This document shows, piece after piece, positions 46,012 through 56,126 of a stretch of DNA of 64,000 nucleotides. Origin of the DNA: Microcoleus sp. bin48.metabat.b7b8b9.023 (GTDB lineage Bacteria > Cyanobacteriota > Cyanobacteriia > Cyanobacteriales > Microcoleaceae); assembly GCF_013299185.1 (NCBI RefSeq), contig NZ_JAAFKG010000001.1, positions 1 through 64,000 of the forward strand, written 5' to 3'. Both the position numbers and the translations under genes were made by a program. The notes below the pieces were generated by a model. The model had not been told where the DNA came from. It made no database searches and saw only the letters and a program-made list of their open reading frames with translations. Each line of letters opens with the position of its first letter. The first letter of the stretch is position 1.

Positions 46012-46617
46012 CTAATTTTGGCGTACTATCCACACTAAAAATCCCAATATTCGATCGACGGGAGGTAGGGGATAGTCGGTAAGATCGATCGTCACTATTT
46101 GCCCTTCTAGCTTCAGAAATCGCCAAGCTGTGCCGCTGGAAACGCTACCGTAGATGGCTGAGATCGATCGCCCTTTCGCTTCATTAAACTTCTGGGCCGC
46201 CACCATTTCAGCAATACATTGACCCAAACCTACTTTCAAATCTCCTTTTTTAGCTTCTACCATCACAATTGCTGGGGCTTCAATGTCTAATTGTTCGGGG
46301 GAACGGCTGATCAGAAAATCGCAAATTCCTGTAAGTCCAACAGCCGCATCGACATTAAATTCTTCACCCGAAAACACGCTGATTTGTTGGTTGAGAATCC
46401 TGCGAACTTCCAGCAAGACAGGGTTGATAATGGCTTCAGAACGGGCTTTTTCGGTGCTGGTGGCGATCGCCCAAGGCAAATTTGTCTCCAGCATGGTCTG
46501 CAAGGCTGTTGTAGGTGCGATCGGCTCAATTTCCGGCAAAAATCTGATTCCTTCAACTACTGTAAGATTGAAGGCTTCTTTAACTTTACCAAGCGTTGTA
46601 AATTGACTGTAAGGCAT
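46012..46617 (-). CDS. Hypothetical protein with nuclease-like fold
   Basis: A 201-residue protein. It has a PD-(D/E)XK-like arrangement in the middle: GICDFLISRSPEQ, then AIVMVEAKKGDLKVGLGQCI, giving Asp...Glu-X-Lys with a following Gln, as in restriction endonuclease folds. The N-terminal EIEPIAPTTALQTMLE region is not recognised. No methyltransferase is adjacent, so it is not a complete restriction system. The fold is inferred from motif; the function is unknown. Confidence 0.7.
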   Translation of the reverse strand: MPYSQFTTLGKVKEAFNLTVVEGIRFLPEIEPIAPTTALQTMLETNLPWAIATSTEKARSEAIINPVLLEVRRILNQQISVFSGEEFNVDAAVGLTGICDFLISRSPEQLDIEAPAIVMVEAKKGDLKVGLGQCIAEMVAAQKFNEAKGRSISAIYGSVSSGTAWRFLKLEGQIVTIDLTDYPLPPVDRILGFLVWIVRQN

Positions 46618-46660
46618 AAGAGTTTATGTTATGATTTCTGCTTTCTACTTGGAAAATCCG

Positions 46661-46803
46661 GCGGTTGAAACCGCGTCTACACAAACGATGTCCGCCGGAC
46701 GCCGACTGAAGAAAACAATGTAATTTTTACCGCCATTTTTACCGCCCATTCTTCAACCCGCGCACCATCCGGGTTTTGCCTGTATAGACGCGGTTTCAAC
46801 CGC
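46661..46803. mobile_element. MITE-like 143-bp inverted repeat
   Basis: GCGGTTGAAACCGCGTCTA at 46661-46679 is exactly complementary to 46785-46803. Inside lie GTCCGCCGGACGCCGACTGAAG and CTTCAACCCGCGCACCATCC (in part), a second imperfect pair. The same termini recur singly at 13.4 and 39.3 kb. It is non-coding and abuts the end of pcrA. Confidence 0.65.
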
Positions 46804-46814
46804 AGGGTATTCTA

Positions 46815-49160
46815 TCACACTCGCTGCAACTTCGCTGTTCTCGGATCGATGATTTTGCGGCCCAAACCTGTAAACTTAATTGCCAGATTAGTTTTATCAC
46901 CCACTCCCAAAACGTGGGTAATTTCTCCGACTCCAAAAGCATGATGAAAAACTCGTTCGCCCGTTTTCCACTCTGACGGAGAACTTCCAGAATTAGCTGC
47001 TGAATTATTAGTCTTTCCCTGGGATGCAGCCGTTTTACCAGTCTTAGTTTTCTTCGTACTTCCAGCCAGCAAATGTGTTGGTAACTCGCCCAAGAATAGC
47101 GAAGGCGTACAGTGTTCGCGGTATCCTCCCCAGAGGCGGCGTTCGCGAGTGTGAGTGAGAAATAGCAATTCCTGGGCGCGAGTGATGCCGACGTAGCACA
47201 AACGGCGTTCTTCTTCAATCGCTTTCGGGTCATCCAAACTGCGGAAATTGGGAAATAAACCCTGTTCCATTCCGACTAGAAATACTACGGGAAATTCTAA
47301 CCCTTTTGCTGAGTGCAGCGTCATCAGCGATACGCGGGAATCGTCTTCTTTCAAGTCATCTAAATCGGATGCTAAAGATGCTTTGGCTAAGAATGATGTG
47401 AGGGTGGGTTCTTCGTTTTGTTCTTCAAATTGTAGCACCGCGTTGTACAATTCTCGAACGTTTTCGATCCGGTTTTCGGCTTCTTCGGTTCCTTGGTTTT
47501 TCAAATCGTCAATGTAACCAGAATCTTCGATAATTCCTTGGACAATTTGCGACGCGGGCGTGGTTTCAAGTTTTTGTTGCCAATGGTGAATCATTTGGGC
47601 AAATTTAATAATAGCTTTTGCCGATCGCCCTGCGAGGGTATTTACAGAAGACTCATCGCTGAGAATTTCCCACAACGGAATCCCCAACTGGGTTCCAGCA
47701 TCTTCGATTTTACCAAATGTGGTGTCGCCAATGCCGCGGCGGGGAGTGTTGATGATGCGTTTGAGGCTGACGCTATCGTCGGGATTGGCGATCGTCCGCA
47801 GGTATGCTAGGATATCTTTGATTTCTTTGCGATCGTAAAACTTCAGACCGCCGACAATATTGTAGGGAATATCCAAGTACATTAACGCTTCTTCAAAGGA
47901 GCGAGATTGAGCATTTGTGCGGTAGAGAATCGCAAAGTTACTGCCGTGTTCGTATTCCGAGTTTTGGCGCTTCAGCGTTTGAATTTGACCAGCCACAAAT
48001 TGTCCTTCATCTAACTCGTTGTCAGCGCGCCACACCACAATCGGAGATCCGGGTTCGCGAGTCGGGCGCAGAACCTTCTCGATGCGTTCGGTATTGTGTT
48101 CGATCAAGTGGTTGGCGACTTGCAGGATGTTTTCGCGCGATCGATAATTCTCTTCTAATTTTACCATTGTCTGAGTCTTCTCGTCCGACAAGCCGTCGCC
48201 GAAATCCTCTTGAAATTCCAGCAAGATGGTATAATCTGCCATCCGAAAACTGTAAATTGATTGATCCACATCGCCCACGACAAAAATCGAGCGGTTTTGC
48301 CATTTATCAAACAGTTTCGGGTCAACATTATTCGTGACTAACATCCGAATCAAATCGTATTGAGTGCGGTTGGTATCTTGATATTCGTCTACTAAAATAT
48401 GTCGAAACTTGTGATGCCAATAACTTAAAACTTGCTCGTTTTGGCGCAAAAGTTTCACCGGAACCAGAATTAGATCGTCAAAATCTAAGCCATTGTTAGC
48501 TGCTAAAGCATCTTGGTAGCGGCTGTAAACATCGGCAATGATACGGCCTCTGTAATCTGGTTCTGCTGCTAAGTATTCTTGAGGCGACCAACCTTTATTT
48601 TTAGCGTTGCTGATGGCGTAGCGGACTTTTCGCGGGTCAAATTTCTTATCATCGAGGTTGAGGACTTTGGTAACGATTTGTTTGACGAGAGTTTGAGCAT
48701 CTGACTCGTCAAAAATCGAAAAATTCTTCTTCCACTGGCGGCCTTTTTCATCTTGATATTTCTCAATGTCGTAGCGGAGAATGCGGCCGCACAGAGAGTG
48801 AAAGGTTCCCATCCAAATCTGTTTGGTAATTCTGTGGTAAATTTGCGATCGCAATTTCGTCTGTATTTCCGGCGCTAAATCTGCCAAAGGTTTGCCATAT
48901 TCCACTTCAGCTTGCTGAGTCGCCAGCAATTTCTCAATTCTTTCTTTCATCTCCCTAGCAGCTTTATTCGTAAATGTCACCGCCAGAATATTTTCAGGAT
49001 CGACTCTGTGGGTGCGTACTAAGTTAGCTACGCGGTAAGTTAGAGCTCGGGTTTTCCCAGAACCGGCGCCTGCTACTACTAACAGCGGCCCGTTGTAATG
49101 GACGACTGCTTGGCGCTGGGATGGGTTGAGGTGGCTGAGGTGATCGGTAGTTTGAGTCAT
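46815..49160 (-). CDS. pcrA: ATP-dependent DNA helicase, PcrA/UvrD type
   Basis: A 781-residue superfamily-1A helicase for repair and replication restart, moving 3' to 5'. Motifs in order: VVAGAGSGKTRALTYRVANL (Walker A), DEYQDTN (Walker B), GDVDQSIYSFRMAD, LEENYRSRENIL, MTLHSAKGLEFPVVFLVGME and EEERRLCYVGITRAQELL. The C-terminal 70 residues hold the conserved PcrA tudor-like end GERVFHHAFGVGEITHV, which contacts RNA polymerase in Bacillus. The length is standard. Confidence 0.97.
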   Translation of the reverse strand: MTQTTDHLSHLNPSQRQAVVHYNGPLLVVAGAGSGKTRALTYRVANLVRTHRVDPENILAVTFTNKAAREMKERIEKLLATQQAEVEYGKPLADLAPEIQTKLRSQIYHRITKQIWMGTFHSLCGRILRYDIEKYQDEKGRQWKKNFSIFDESDAQTLVKQIVTKVLNLDDKKFDPRKVRYAISNAKNKGWSPQEYLAAEPDYRGRIIADVYSRYQDALAANNGLDFDDLILVPVKLLRQNEQVLSYWHHKFRHILVDEYQDTNRTQYDLIRMLVTNNVDPKLFDKWQNRSIFVVGDVDQSIYSFRMADYTILLEFQEDFGDGLSDEKTQTMVKLEENYRSRENILQVANHLIEHNTERIEKVLRPTREPGSPIVVWRADNELDEGQFVAGQIQTLKRQNSEYEHGSNFAILYRTNAQSRSFEEALMYLDIPYNIVGGLKFYDRKEIKDILAYLRTIANPDDSVSLKRIINTPRRGIGDTTFGKIEDAGTQLGIPLWEILSDESSVNTLAGRSAKAIIKFAQMIHHWQQKLETTPASQIVQGIIEDSGYIDDLKNQGTEEAENRIENVRELYNAVLQFEEQNEEPTLTSFLAKASLASDLDDLKEDDSRVSLMTLHSAKGLEFPVVFLVGMEQGLFPNFRSLDDPKAIEEERRLCYVGITRAQELLFLTHTRERRLWGGYREHCTPSLFLGELPTHLLAGSTKKTKTGKTAASQGKTNNSAANSGSSPSEWKTGERVFHHAFGVGEITHVLGVGDKTNLAIKFTGLGRKIIDPRTAKLQRV

Positions 49161-49476
49161 AGTTGGATAGTTAGTTGTTGGATTTTTTTAAGGGATAAAT
49201 AATACTTAGTGTTTGATACGGGGAGTTTTTTTAACGTAGAGCGCGATCGCCCTACAATATAATATCAGTTTAAGTTAATTATCTGCATTTTTTTTGTTTG
49301 TAGTCGGGACTTTAGTCCTGATTTGATTAGAAACCGGAGAGCGGACTGAAGTCTTCACTACGAACCTTAAGAAGGACTGAAGTCCTCACTACGAACCTTA
49401 AGAAGGACTGAAGTCCTCACTACGAACCTTAAGAAGGACTGAAGTCCTCACTACGAACCTTATCCAGTTTTAGTTT
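49161..49476. repeat. 31-bp tandem repeats of the GGACTGAAGTCC family
   Basis: Four copies of GGACTGAAGTCCTCACTACG plus AACCTTAAGAA (31 bp) run from about 49342 to 49462, the first with CTTC for CCTC. A facing arm, GTAGTCGGGACTTTAGTCC, lies at 49302-49320. It is a hairpin-derived repeat between convergent-tail genes; no gene is seen. Confidence 0.85.
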
Positions 49477-49860
49477 TTAACGTTTAAATATTTGTTTTAT
49501 CCAAATTGCAGCTAATATTCCCAAACCGATCCAGATGGCAATAATTACAGCAGCAACTGTCCGATTTATCGGTTTTCCTCGCTCTATTTCAGCGACTGCT
49601 TTTTCCCGACACTCGGCTAAAACCTGTGGCGGAATCATCTTGATTACCAGCCAAATTCCTAATGGTACAATTATTAAATCGTCTAAGTAACCGAGAATTG
49701 GGATGAAGTCGGGAATTAAGTCGATCGGGCTAAAAGCATAGGCAACTGTAACACCTGCTAAAACTCTCGCATACCAAGGCACTCTCTGGTCTCTACTGGC
49801 TAAATAAACAGCGTAAGTTTCTTTTTTTAGTTGGCGGGCAGCTTGTTTTAAGGATTGCAT
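49477..49860 (-). CDS. DUF1232 (YkvA-like) membrane protein
   Basis: A 127-residue protein when started at ATG 49860 (MQSLKQAARQLKKETYAVYL); upstream codons translate GGGCATA-type repeats and are not real. The DUF1232 core VPWYARVLAGVTVAYAFSPI, then DLIPDFIPILGYLDDLIIVP, is diagnostic. It has two transmembrane segments and a third near the C-terminus (AAVIIAIWIGLGILAAIWI). The function is unknown. Confidence 0.9.
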   Translation of the reverse strand: MQSLKQAARQLKKETYAVYLASRDQRVPWYARVLAGVTVAYAFSPIDLIPDFIPILGYLDDLIIVPLGIWLVIKMIPPQVLAECREKAVAEIERGKPINRTVAAVIIAIWIGLGILAAIWIKQIFKR

Positions 49861-50157
49861 ATAAAAACTAATGACTAATTGGGCATAGGGCATAGGCAAA
49901 ACCGGGCATAGGCAAAACCGGGCATAGGCAAAACCGGGCATACCTCGGCACGCTTGAGAACCGCTATAAAAACTAATGACTAATGACTAATGACTAATGA
50001 CTAATGACTAATGACTAATGACTAATGACTAATGACTAACGACTAATGACCAATGACTAAAATTTTTAGTTGCTAAAAACGTAACAGGCTGAATCTTTAG
50101 CAATTCCAGTGCGAAGGTCAAGTATATCATCTGTTGTATGTGAGGAGCATCGAGTTT
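49861..50157. repeat. GGGCATAGGCAAAACC and TAATGAC tandem repeats
   Basis: A 16-bp unit GGGCATAGGCAAAACC is repeated about three times at 49890-49939. ACTAATG heptamers run about eleven times at 49973-50056. The rest leads into the start of the SIMPL gene. Confidence 0.9.
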
Positions 50158-50907
50158 ATGAATTCAAATTTGCAACGCAATACTAGAATCAATTTTCGCA
50201 GTCTGCTAACAGCGTTATGTTTAACCTTAACTCTCGTGAGTTTTGTGAGATTAGATCCGGTACAGGCTCAAGAACAGCGGATCAGAACGCTAACAGTTAC
50301 TGGGCGCGGGATAGAAACAATTCCCACTACTCAAACTCAAGTTAGTTTGGGAGTTGAGGTGCAGGGAAAAACGGCGGCCGAGGTGCAGCAGGAAGCGGCA
50401 AAGCGATCGTCCGCTGTGGTAGAATTGCTGCGATCGCGCCAAGTGGAAAAACTCGAAACCGCCGGTATCACCCTCAACCCGAATTACAGCTACGAAAACA
50501 ACCAACAGCGCTTAATAGGGTATACTGCTACGAATACCGTTAGTTTTCGCATCAATACTCAATCTGCCGGCACTTTGCTCGACGATGCGGTGAAAGTCGG
50601 AGCAACCCGAATTCAAGGTGTGAGTTTTGTGGCCGCCGAAAGTGCGATCGTCCAAGCTCAAAAACAAGCACTCAAAAAAGCAACTCAAGACGCTCAATCG
50701 CAAGCAGATGCAGTCTTAAACTCGCTCAACTTCAAGCGGGGAGAAATTCTCAGCATTCAAGTCAACGGTGCTTCCGCGCCGCCTCCCATCAATCGCAGAG
50801 ACATTGTTGAAGCTCGCGGTAGTGCTAATTTTGGATTATTTCCAACCCCAGTAGTGGGAGGGGAACAGCAAATAGAAGCTTCTGTTACTTTGCAGATTAG
50901 CTATTAA
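50158..50907 (+). CDS. SIMPL domain (DUF541) exported protein
   Basis: A 249-residue protein from ATG 50158, with GAGGAG ten bases ahead; the frame extends eight codons further up. A signal peptide covers about residues 8-36 (LLTALCLTLTLVSFVRLDPVQA). The SIMPL domain follows: LTVTGRGIETIPTTQTQVSL, GVEVQGKTAAEVQQEAAKRS and TLNPNYSYENNQQRLIGYTA. SIMPL proteins form periplasmic or outer-membrane oligomers of poorly known role. A perfect hairpin follows the stop. Confidence 0.93.
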   Translation: MNSNLQRNTRINFRSLLTALCLTLTLVSFVRLDPVQAQEQRIRTLTVTGRGIETIPTTQTQVSLGVEVQGKTAAEVQQEAAKRSSAVVELLRSRQVEKLETAGITLNPNYSYENNQQRLIGYTATNTVSFRINTQSAGTLLDDAVKVGATRIQGVSFVAAESAIVQAQKQALKKATQDAQSQADAVLNSLNFKRGEILSIQVNGASAPPPINRRDIVEARGSANFGLFPTPVVGGEQQIEASVTLQISY

Positions 50908-50912
50908 TTCAG

Positions 50913-50974
50913 GGTTCGTAGTGAGGACTTTAGTCCGCAGAATTTGATGCGGACTAAAGTCCTCACTACGAACC
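50913..50974. terminator. 27-bp perfect hairpin between convergent genes
   Basis: GGTTCGTAGTGAGGACTTTA GTCCGCA at 50913-50939 is exactly complementary to 50948-50974 with an 8-base loop. It sits between the convergent SIMPL and histidine kinase genes, so a bidirectional terminator is plausible. It belongs to a repeat family also found in the 108-bp units at 24.2 kb. Confidence 0.75.
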
Positions 50975-51013
50975 AGTTTTAGGATATTAATTTGAGCGAA
51001 TATAAGATTAATT

Positions 51014-52285
51014 TTAAATAGGAAGTTCGATCGCAAATTCAGTACCTTTCCCGGGGATAGACTTGCAGAACAATTGACCGCCGTGCTTGTCGCTCACAAT
51101 CTGCTTAGCAATCGACAATCCCAGCCCAGTGCCCTTACCCACCGCTTTTGTGGTAAACAAAGGTTCAAACAAATGTTGTTGAATCTCCTCCGTCATTCCC
51201 AACCCGTTATCGGCAATTCGGACGATCGCACTTTCGCGCAAAACTTCCGTGGTAATGGTAATATTTAGAGGACGCTGGTCTTTTTCCCAACCCTCTTCCA
51301 CAGCATCGATCGCATTTGCTAGCAAATTCATAAACACTTGGTTCATCGGGCCTGGATAGCATTTAATTAGGGGCAAATTACCGTAGTTTTGGATAACTTC
51401 AATGGCGGGGCGACATCCTTGATCCTTGAGTCGGTGTTTTAACAGCAACAGCGTACTATCTAGAGTTTGGTGCAGATCAATCGCGCTCACACTATCTCCA
51501 TCCGAACGAGCAAAGTTTCGCAGCGACAGCGAAATATCTTTAATGCGCTCAGTGCCTACTTCCATGGAATTCAACAAGTGAGAAAAATCCTCGATCACAA
51601 ACTCCAAATCTATGTCTTCAATCTTGCTAGCGATATCTGATGGAGGTTCAGGATAATATTTTTGATAAAGGCTAAGAAGTTCTGTAATCTCAGTAAGATA
51701 TTCCTTTGCAGGCGCAATGTTGCTGACCATAAAACTCAGCGGGTTGTTAATTTCATGGGCGACTCCCGCCACGAGTTGTCCCAGGGCGGACAGTTTTTCT
51801 TGCTGCACTACCTTGACTTGGGCTTTTTGTAAAGCGCAGGTGCGTTCTGTAACTTGCTGTTCCAGATTGTCGGTCAACTCTTTGAGCCGCCAGTGAATGT
51901 TAACTCTCGCAATTACTTCGTCTTGTTCAAAAGGTTTTGTGATGTAATCCACCGCACCTAATGACAATCCTTTCATCTTACTTTCGGCATCTGCTAAAGC
52001 AGTCATAAAAATGACTGGAATTGCCTTTGTTAGCTGGTTCTCTTTAATTCGGCGACAGGTTTCAAAGCCGTCGATTCCCGGCATTTGCACATCTAGCAAA
52101 ATTAGTTCGGGAAAAGGGTTTTTTGCCGAATTGACCGCACATTTTTCTAGCATAGCGAGCGCCGATTCTCCATCCACGGCTACCCGCACTTTGTAGCCTG
52201 CTGTTTTTAAGGCTTGCGACAGCACAGACAAATTGGTGGAACTGTCATCTACTATGAAAATAAATTTTTTATCAGACTCAATCAT
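51014..52285 (-). CDS. Receiver-histidine kinase hybrid protein
   Basis: A 423-residue protein. An N-terminal receiver domain (about 8-128) has its phosphoacceptor Asp in ELILLDVQMPGIDGFETC. A short coiled linker follows, then the histidine kinase core: phosphoacceptor His in LVAGVAHEINNPLSFM (about 197), N-box LLANAIDAVEEG, G-boxes IADNGLGM and GKGTGLGLSIAKQIV. It has no membrane segment, so it is cytoplasmic. The ATG lies 12 bases after the stop of the larger kinase upstream, and the two are likely one signalling pathway and operon. Confidence 0.95.
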   Translation of the reverse strand: MIESDKKFIFIVDDSSTNLSVLSQALKTAGYKVRVAVDGESALAMLEKCAVNSAKNPFPELILLDVQMPGIDGFETCRRIKENQLTKAIPVIFMTALADAESKMKGLSLGAVDYITKPFEQDEVIARVNIHWRLKELTDNLEQQVTERTCALQKAQVKVVQQEKLSALGQLVAGVAHEINNPLSFMVSNIAPAKEYLTEITELLSLYQKYYPEPPSDIASKIEDIDLEFVIEDFSHLLNSMEVGTERIKDISLSLRNFARSDGDSVSAIDLHQTLDSTLLLLKHRLKDQGCRPAIEVIQNYGNLPLIKCYPGPMNQVFMNLLANAIDAVEEGWEKDQRPLNITITTEVLRESAIVRIADNGLGMTEEIQQHLFEPLFTTKAVGKGTGLGLSIAKQIVSDKHGGQLFCKSIPGKGTEFAIELPI

Positions 52286-52297
52286 GATTTTTCCCCC

Positions 52298-55090
52298 TTA
52301 AACTTTTGATAAATGTTCTTGAATCAATGCCCGCAGCTCTTTGACTTGAAAACCTTCTGCCAAAACGAGTATTTTTTGGGCAAAAATCGCGTGTTCTGGA
52401 TTCGCTGTTTGGATTTCCTCGGCAATCTCGATTACCGCATCTAAATCGCCAGATTGAGCTTGTTCATCTAATAACTGTAAAATCTCGATCGCCGGAATCT
52501 GCATTTCATTTGGCATCGCATTTTGCGCTTTTTTACGCGCAGTTACTGTGTCGTCATATACCCAGTCCAATTGCAAATATTTTTGAAGTAAGCCTAGCAA
52601 TACATCTGCTTGTACTGGTTTTGGCAAAAAATCATTTCCGCCTGCATCCAGGCTCTTTTGGCGATCGATCTCAAACACGCTTGCAGACGACACTAGCACG
52701 ATCGCATCTCGCAGTTGAGGATGAGTGCGGATTTCGCGCAAAAACCCGAATCCGTCCATCACCGGCATCGCTAAATCGGTGAGGATTAAATCCGGTGCGG
52801 TGGCTAAAGCGATATCGAGTCCTTCCTTACCATCAGCCGCTTCAATCATCTTAAAGCCGATCGGTTCCAGCAAGTTCACCAGCACCGCACGATTTTCCCA
52901 CCTGTCATCCACCACCAAAATTTTGCGTTTGTCGCCCAAGTAGCCCAAAACAGCCCCCAGTTCGACAATTCTCGAACTCTGGGCCCAATTTTGCGCCTCG
53001 GGGAGTGACACTTCAAAGGAAAAAATACTGCCAACTCCTGCACGACTGTCGATCGCAATTTCACTCTGCATCAAACCCACAATCTTTTGACTGATCGCAA
53101 GTCCCAATCCAGTACCTTCCGATTGTTTTTTCACATCACCTACTTGCTCAAAAGGCAAGAATATTTTCTGAACTTGTACTGCGGTCATTCCCGGGCCTGT
53201 ATCTTCAACTCGAAAGCTAATTTTGTATATTTTTTCAATTCCATCTAACGGAGAAATTGAATCGGAAAACTCAGCATCTTTAATCACATCAACCTGAAAA
53301 ACAACTCCACCTTTTTCCGTAAACTTAATCGCATTTCCCAGCAAATTTAGCAGCACTTGGCGCAAACGTTTCTCATCACCGCAAACCCCCGTCGGGAGTT
53401 GCGAATCAATCTGCAAATCAAAGGTAATTGCCTTTTCCTGAGCGCGAATCATGCAGATTTCGGCAACACCTTGGATGAATGAAGGTAGGTGAAAAGCTGT
53501 GGGATGCAATTCGAGTTTCCTGGCTTCAATTTTCGACAAATCCAAGACATCATTAATCAGCGTTAGCAGGTGCGAACCGCACTGATAAATGATATCAACG
53601 CCGCCGCGTCCTTTTTGCGTCATGGGTTCGCTGCGCTGGAGAATTTGTGCGTAGCCTAAAATGCCGTTGAGGGGAGTTCGCAATTCGTGGCTCATGTTAG
53701 CCAAAAATTCGCTTTTAGCGCGGTTAGCACCGTCTGCCATTTCTTTTGCTTGTTTGAGTTCTACAGTGCGTTCTTCGACCCGCTTTTCGAGTTCCGCGTT
53801 GGTATTTTCCAGGGTTGTAAAAGAGTCGCGCAGTTGCTGCGCCATATCGTTGAAGGATTCCGAAAGCACGCCGAGTTCATTCTTACCGGAGACTTCCACA
53901 GTGCGATCGAATTTCCCGGAGGCGAAATCCTGTGATGCTTTGCTCAATAGTGCGATCGGCTCAGCAATCAGGCGGGAAGTATAAAAACCAACAATCGTCG
54001 CCACAATTAAAGCGCCGATACAGAATAGAATCGTGGTGCGAGTATTAGCATTAATTTGCCCCATGAAATCCGATTCAGGAACCGCCACAACTACCAACCA
54101 ATCCAATCCCCACTCATCTTTCCAGGGTAAAACTTGGACAAACTGCTGTTCTTTATTCAGCAAGAAATCAAGCTGTTGATTATCTTTAATATTGTTGAGA
54201 TCGCCAAAATGCTTAACTAAATATTGAGATGTCGATCGGATCAGCACATCGCTACTTTCTGATGCGTTTAACCGTTTAGGCTTGCCATCAATCAATTTAA
54301 AAGGTTGCTCGGTGCTGGAACTCGCAACAATTAGCCCGCTGCGTTCCAAAATAAACGTTTTGCCCGATTTACTGACTTTCAATTTACGCAAAAAATCGCT
54401 AATTTCCGAAAGACGCTGGTCGATGACGATGACACCAATTAGTTGATTTTTCTTGTCATAAATCGGTCTGTTTGCAGAAACAGACAGAGGATAAGGCGTG
54501 GTTGTCCACTGATATAAAACCCATGTCTGTTTTCCAGCTTTAACCGTGTTTGAGTACCACGGTTCTTTCTCGAACTCAAAATTTTTAAATATCTCAGCAA
54601 GCTTAGTGGGATTGCCCTGACTATCTGTATTGTAAAAGTAATGATCTCGATTGCCACGTTGCTTTGGATTGCTGATGCCAGAAATAATATTTTGATCTGT
54701 TTGATATCCAGCACCCGCATACTCGCCTCCGGGAGCACCAAAGCTGATGTAGCCGACATGAAACAATTGCATTTGTTTCCAGAAGAAACGAGCCATATTA
54801 TCTAAATCTTTGGGATCGAGCAATCCCACGTCGAAAGCATCACCATTCACCTGAGCAAGGTGGCGTGCTGTGTCGAGTTGACCGTCTAAGTGCTGGTCAA
54901 TGCGACTGCTGACTTCTGTCCGCAGTTGAGACGCCAAATCGTTGACTGCTTTCTGTCCGTTGCGAAAAGATAAGTAGCCAACAATACCGACCGCCCCCAT
55001 CATTTGTAACACGAAGGGGACAATCAAAACAGCTCGCAGCGGCGCGCTACCTATGAGTTTGTTAAAGATTGAAGCCTGGGATGATGGCAT
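52298..55090 (-). CDS. Membrane hybrid sensor histidine kinase
   Basis: A 930-residue sensor. First helix at about 18-38 ([20 protein letters not shown]); an extracytoplasmic dCache-like sensor (about 45-355) with [17 protein letters not shown] and [18 protein letters not shown]; second helix about 360-378; HAMP; coiled coil ([20 protein letters not shown]). The kinase His is in [20 protein letters not shown] (about 473). Catalytic boxes ([35 protein letters not shown]) follow. A C-terminal receiver (Asp in [17 protein letters not shown]) and an unassigned helical end complete it. Its ligand is unknown. Confidence 0.95.
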   Translation of the reverse strand: MPSSQASIFNKLIGSAPLRAVLIVPFVLQMMGAVGIVGYLSFRNGQKAVNDLASQLRTEVSSRIDQHLDGQLDTARHLAQVNGDAFDVGLLDPKDLDNMARFFWKQMQLFHVGYISFGAPGGEYAGAGYQTDQNIISGISNPKQRGNRDHYFYNTDSQGNPTKLAEIFKNFEFEKEPWYSNTVKAGKQTWVLYQWTTTPYPLSVSANRPIYDKKNQLIGVIVIDQRLSEISDFLRKLKVSKSGKTFILERSGLIVASSSTEQPFKLIDGKPKRLNASESSDVLIRSTSQYLVKHFGDLNNIKDNQQLDFLLNKEQQFVQVLPWKDEWGLDWLVVVAVPESDFMGQINANTRTTILFCIGALIVATIVGFYTSRLIAEPIALLSKASQDFASGKFDRTVEVSGKNELGVLSESFNDMAQQLRDSFTTLENTNAELEKRVEERTVELKQAKEMADGANRAKSEFLANMSHELRTPLNGILGYAQILQRSEPMTQKGRGGVDIIYQCGSHLLTLINDVLDLSKIEARKLELHPTAFHLPSFIQGVAEICMIRAQEKAITFDLQIDSQLPTGVCGDEKRLRQVLLNLLGNAIKFTEKGGVVFQVDVIKDAEFSDSISPLDGIEKIYKISFRVEDTGPGMTAVQVQKIFLPFEQVGDVKKQSEGTGLGLAISQKIVGLMQSEIAIDSRAGVGSIFSFEVSLPEAQNWAQSSRIVELGAVLGYLGDKRKILVVDDRWENRAVLVNLLEPIGFKMIEAADGKEGLDIALATAPDLILTDLAMPVMDGFGFLREIRTHPQLRDAIVLVSSASVFEIDRQKSLDAGGNDFLPKPVQADVLLGLLQKYLQLDWVYDDTVTARKKAQNAMPNEMQIPAIEILQLLDEQAQSGDLDAVIEIAEEIQTANPEHAIFAQKILVLAEGFQVKELRALIQEHLSKV

Positions 55091-55557
55091 ATGACAATTC
55101 GCTATTGCAGCGAGGCGGATATTCTTTTTGCTCGACTACACTTAGGCGAGCTGTTTTTTTATAGACATCGATCGGGCGATCGCCTTTATTTGAGTATCAC
55201 CTAATTTGTGGTTATGTATCGATATTAACCCAAAAATGGTTTAAGCTAATATTTTTCCCAATGAATTTAATACCTCGCCCGCACAGCAGCACTTCTAGAA
55301 GTTTCTCTAAGTTCCTCGGAGAAACCGGGTTGATGAGGTAAGCGCGTTTTTGAGGTGTTGTTCGCGCTGTCCTGGTAAATAAATATCAGGGAATTCTCGT
55401 AGGATTTGTGCCGAATTGATACTTGAAGTTTGGTGGCAAATACTTAAGTACATAGAATCGGATAAGTGCGATCGAGAGTTGTTTGGGCGATCGTATATTT
55501 AAAGTAAAATAAAAGAGAAAGTCCGTGCAGAGTGCCTCCTCTTTTTGAGCGCCACAC
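55091..55557. other. Gap upstream of the kinase operon
   Basis: Several GCGATCG-type sites and one half-copy of the AAACCGGGTT repeat (55322-55332) are seen. There is no recognisable gene; the kinase promoter is presumably at 55091-55250. Confidence 0.35.
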
Positions 55558-55938
55558 CTAGGGATTAGGACATCTGAGTTTCAAAAAGTCTGCTTTGATC
55601 CAACCTTTGTACTCACTTGCTCTCAATCTTGTCGTCAAATACCAGACATTTCCTTCACTATCTTTGCGACTGAGTGGAGATACGACAGCACTTTTATTTT
55701 GGTCATCATTAGCGACAATGACTAGATTTCCTACCGATACAGTGCCTACAACGCTAAAAATGCTTCCCGCACCCGATCTGATATTAACTTGTGAGCCAAT
55801 ATCTTCACCTACAATATCGGCAACGCAGCTTTTGTCTGTGATAGATTGAGCGCTGACACTTTGAGTAAATTGTGGAGCAAATATAGTGAGAGTGGCGATT
55901 TCTACAAATACGAAAACGCAAATTTTTACAGGTTTCAT
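55558..55938 (-). CDS. Exported SH3-domain protein
   Basis: A 126-residue protein from MKPVKICVFVFVEIATLTIF, a signal peptide cleaved near QSVSAQS. The mature part is a bacterial SH3-type domain (GSQVNIRSGAGSIFSVVGTV, then VWYLTTRLRASEYKGWIKAD) of the kind that binds cell-wall peptides. The open frame continues upstream 22 codons in frame into an xisH relic; whether those codons are used is unclear, but the signal peptide must be N-terminal, so I favour 55938. SH3 domains of this type usually have partner catalytic domains, absent here. Confidence 0.8.
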   Translation of the reverse strand: MKPVKICVFVFVEIATLTIFAPQFTQSVSAQSITDKSCVADIVGEDIGSQVNIRSGAGSIFSVVGTVSVGNLVIVANDDQNKSAVVSPLSRKDSEGNVWYLTTRLRASEYKGWIKADFLKLRCPNP

Positions 55939-56004
55939 GAGTTGAAGATGAGCGACAATCAGAGCTTGCTTGAGTGCATCGTGGTAGATATCTTGAACTG
56001 GCAT
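55939..56004 (-). pseudogene. xisH: xisH N-terminal relic fused in frame
   Basis: These 22 codons read MPVQDIYHDALKQALIVAHL and lead without a stop into the SH3 protein. The first 16 residues correspond to the XisH start seen twice elsewhere in this window (MPAKDIYHNQVKNALLK). The remainder of xisH is missing and no xisI follows. It is the deleted end of a third xisH copy. Confidence 0.75.
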
Positions 56005-56126
56005 CGCGAGGCGAGGTAATTTGATATTCTACATTTTAGCTCAAGTGCGATCGCCCGGGAGCTGCATCCCAAGCGCGATCGCACGCATATCCAATCCGGT
56101 ACCTCACTGCCACAAACGAGCGTTCC

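Noticed and set aside
49973-50056. CRISPR or iteron-type origin
   Set aside because: Plain 7-bp tandem repeat without spacers; no replication initiator gene nearby.
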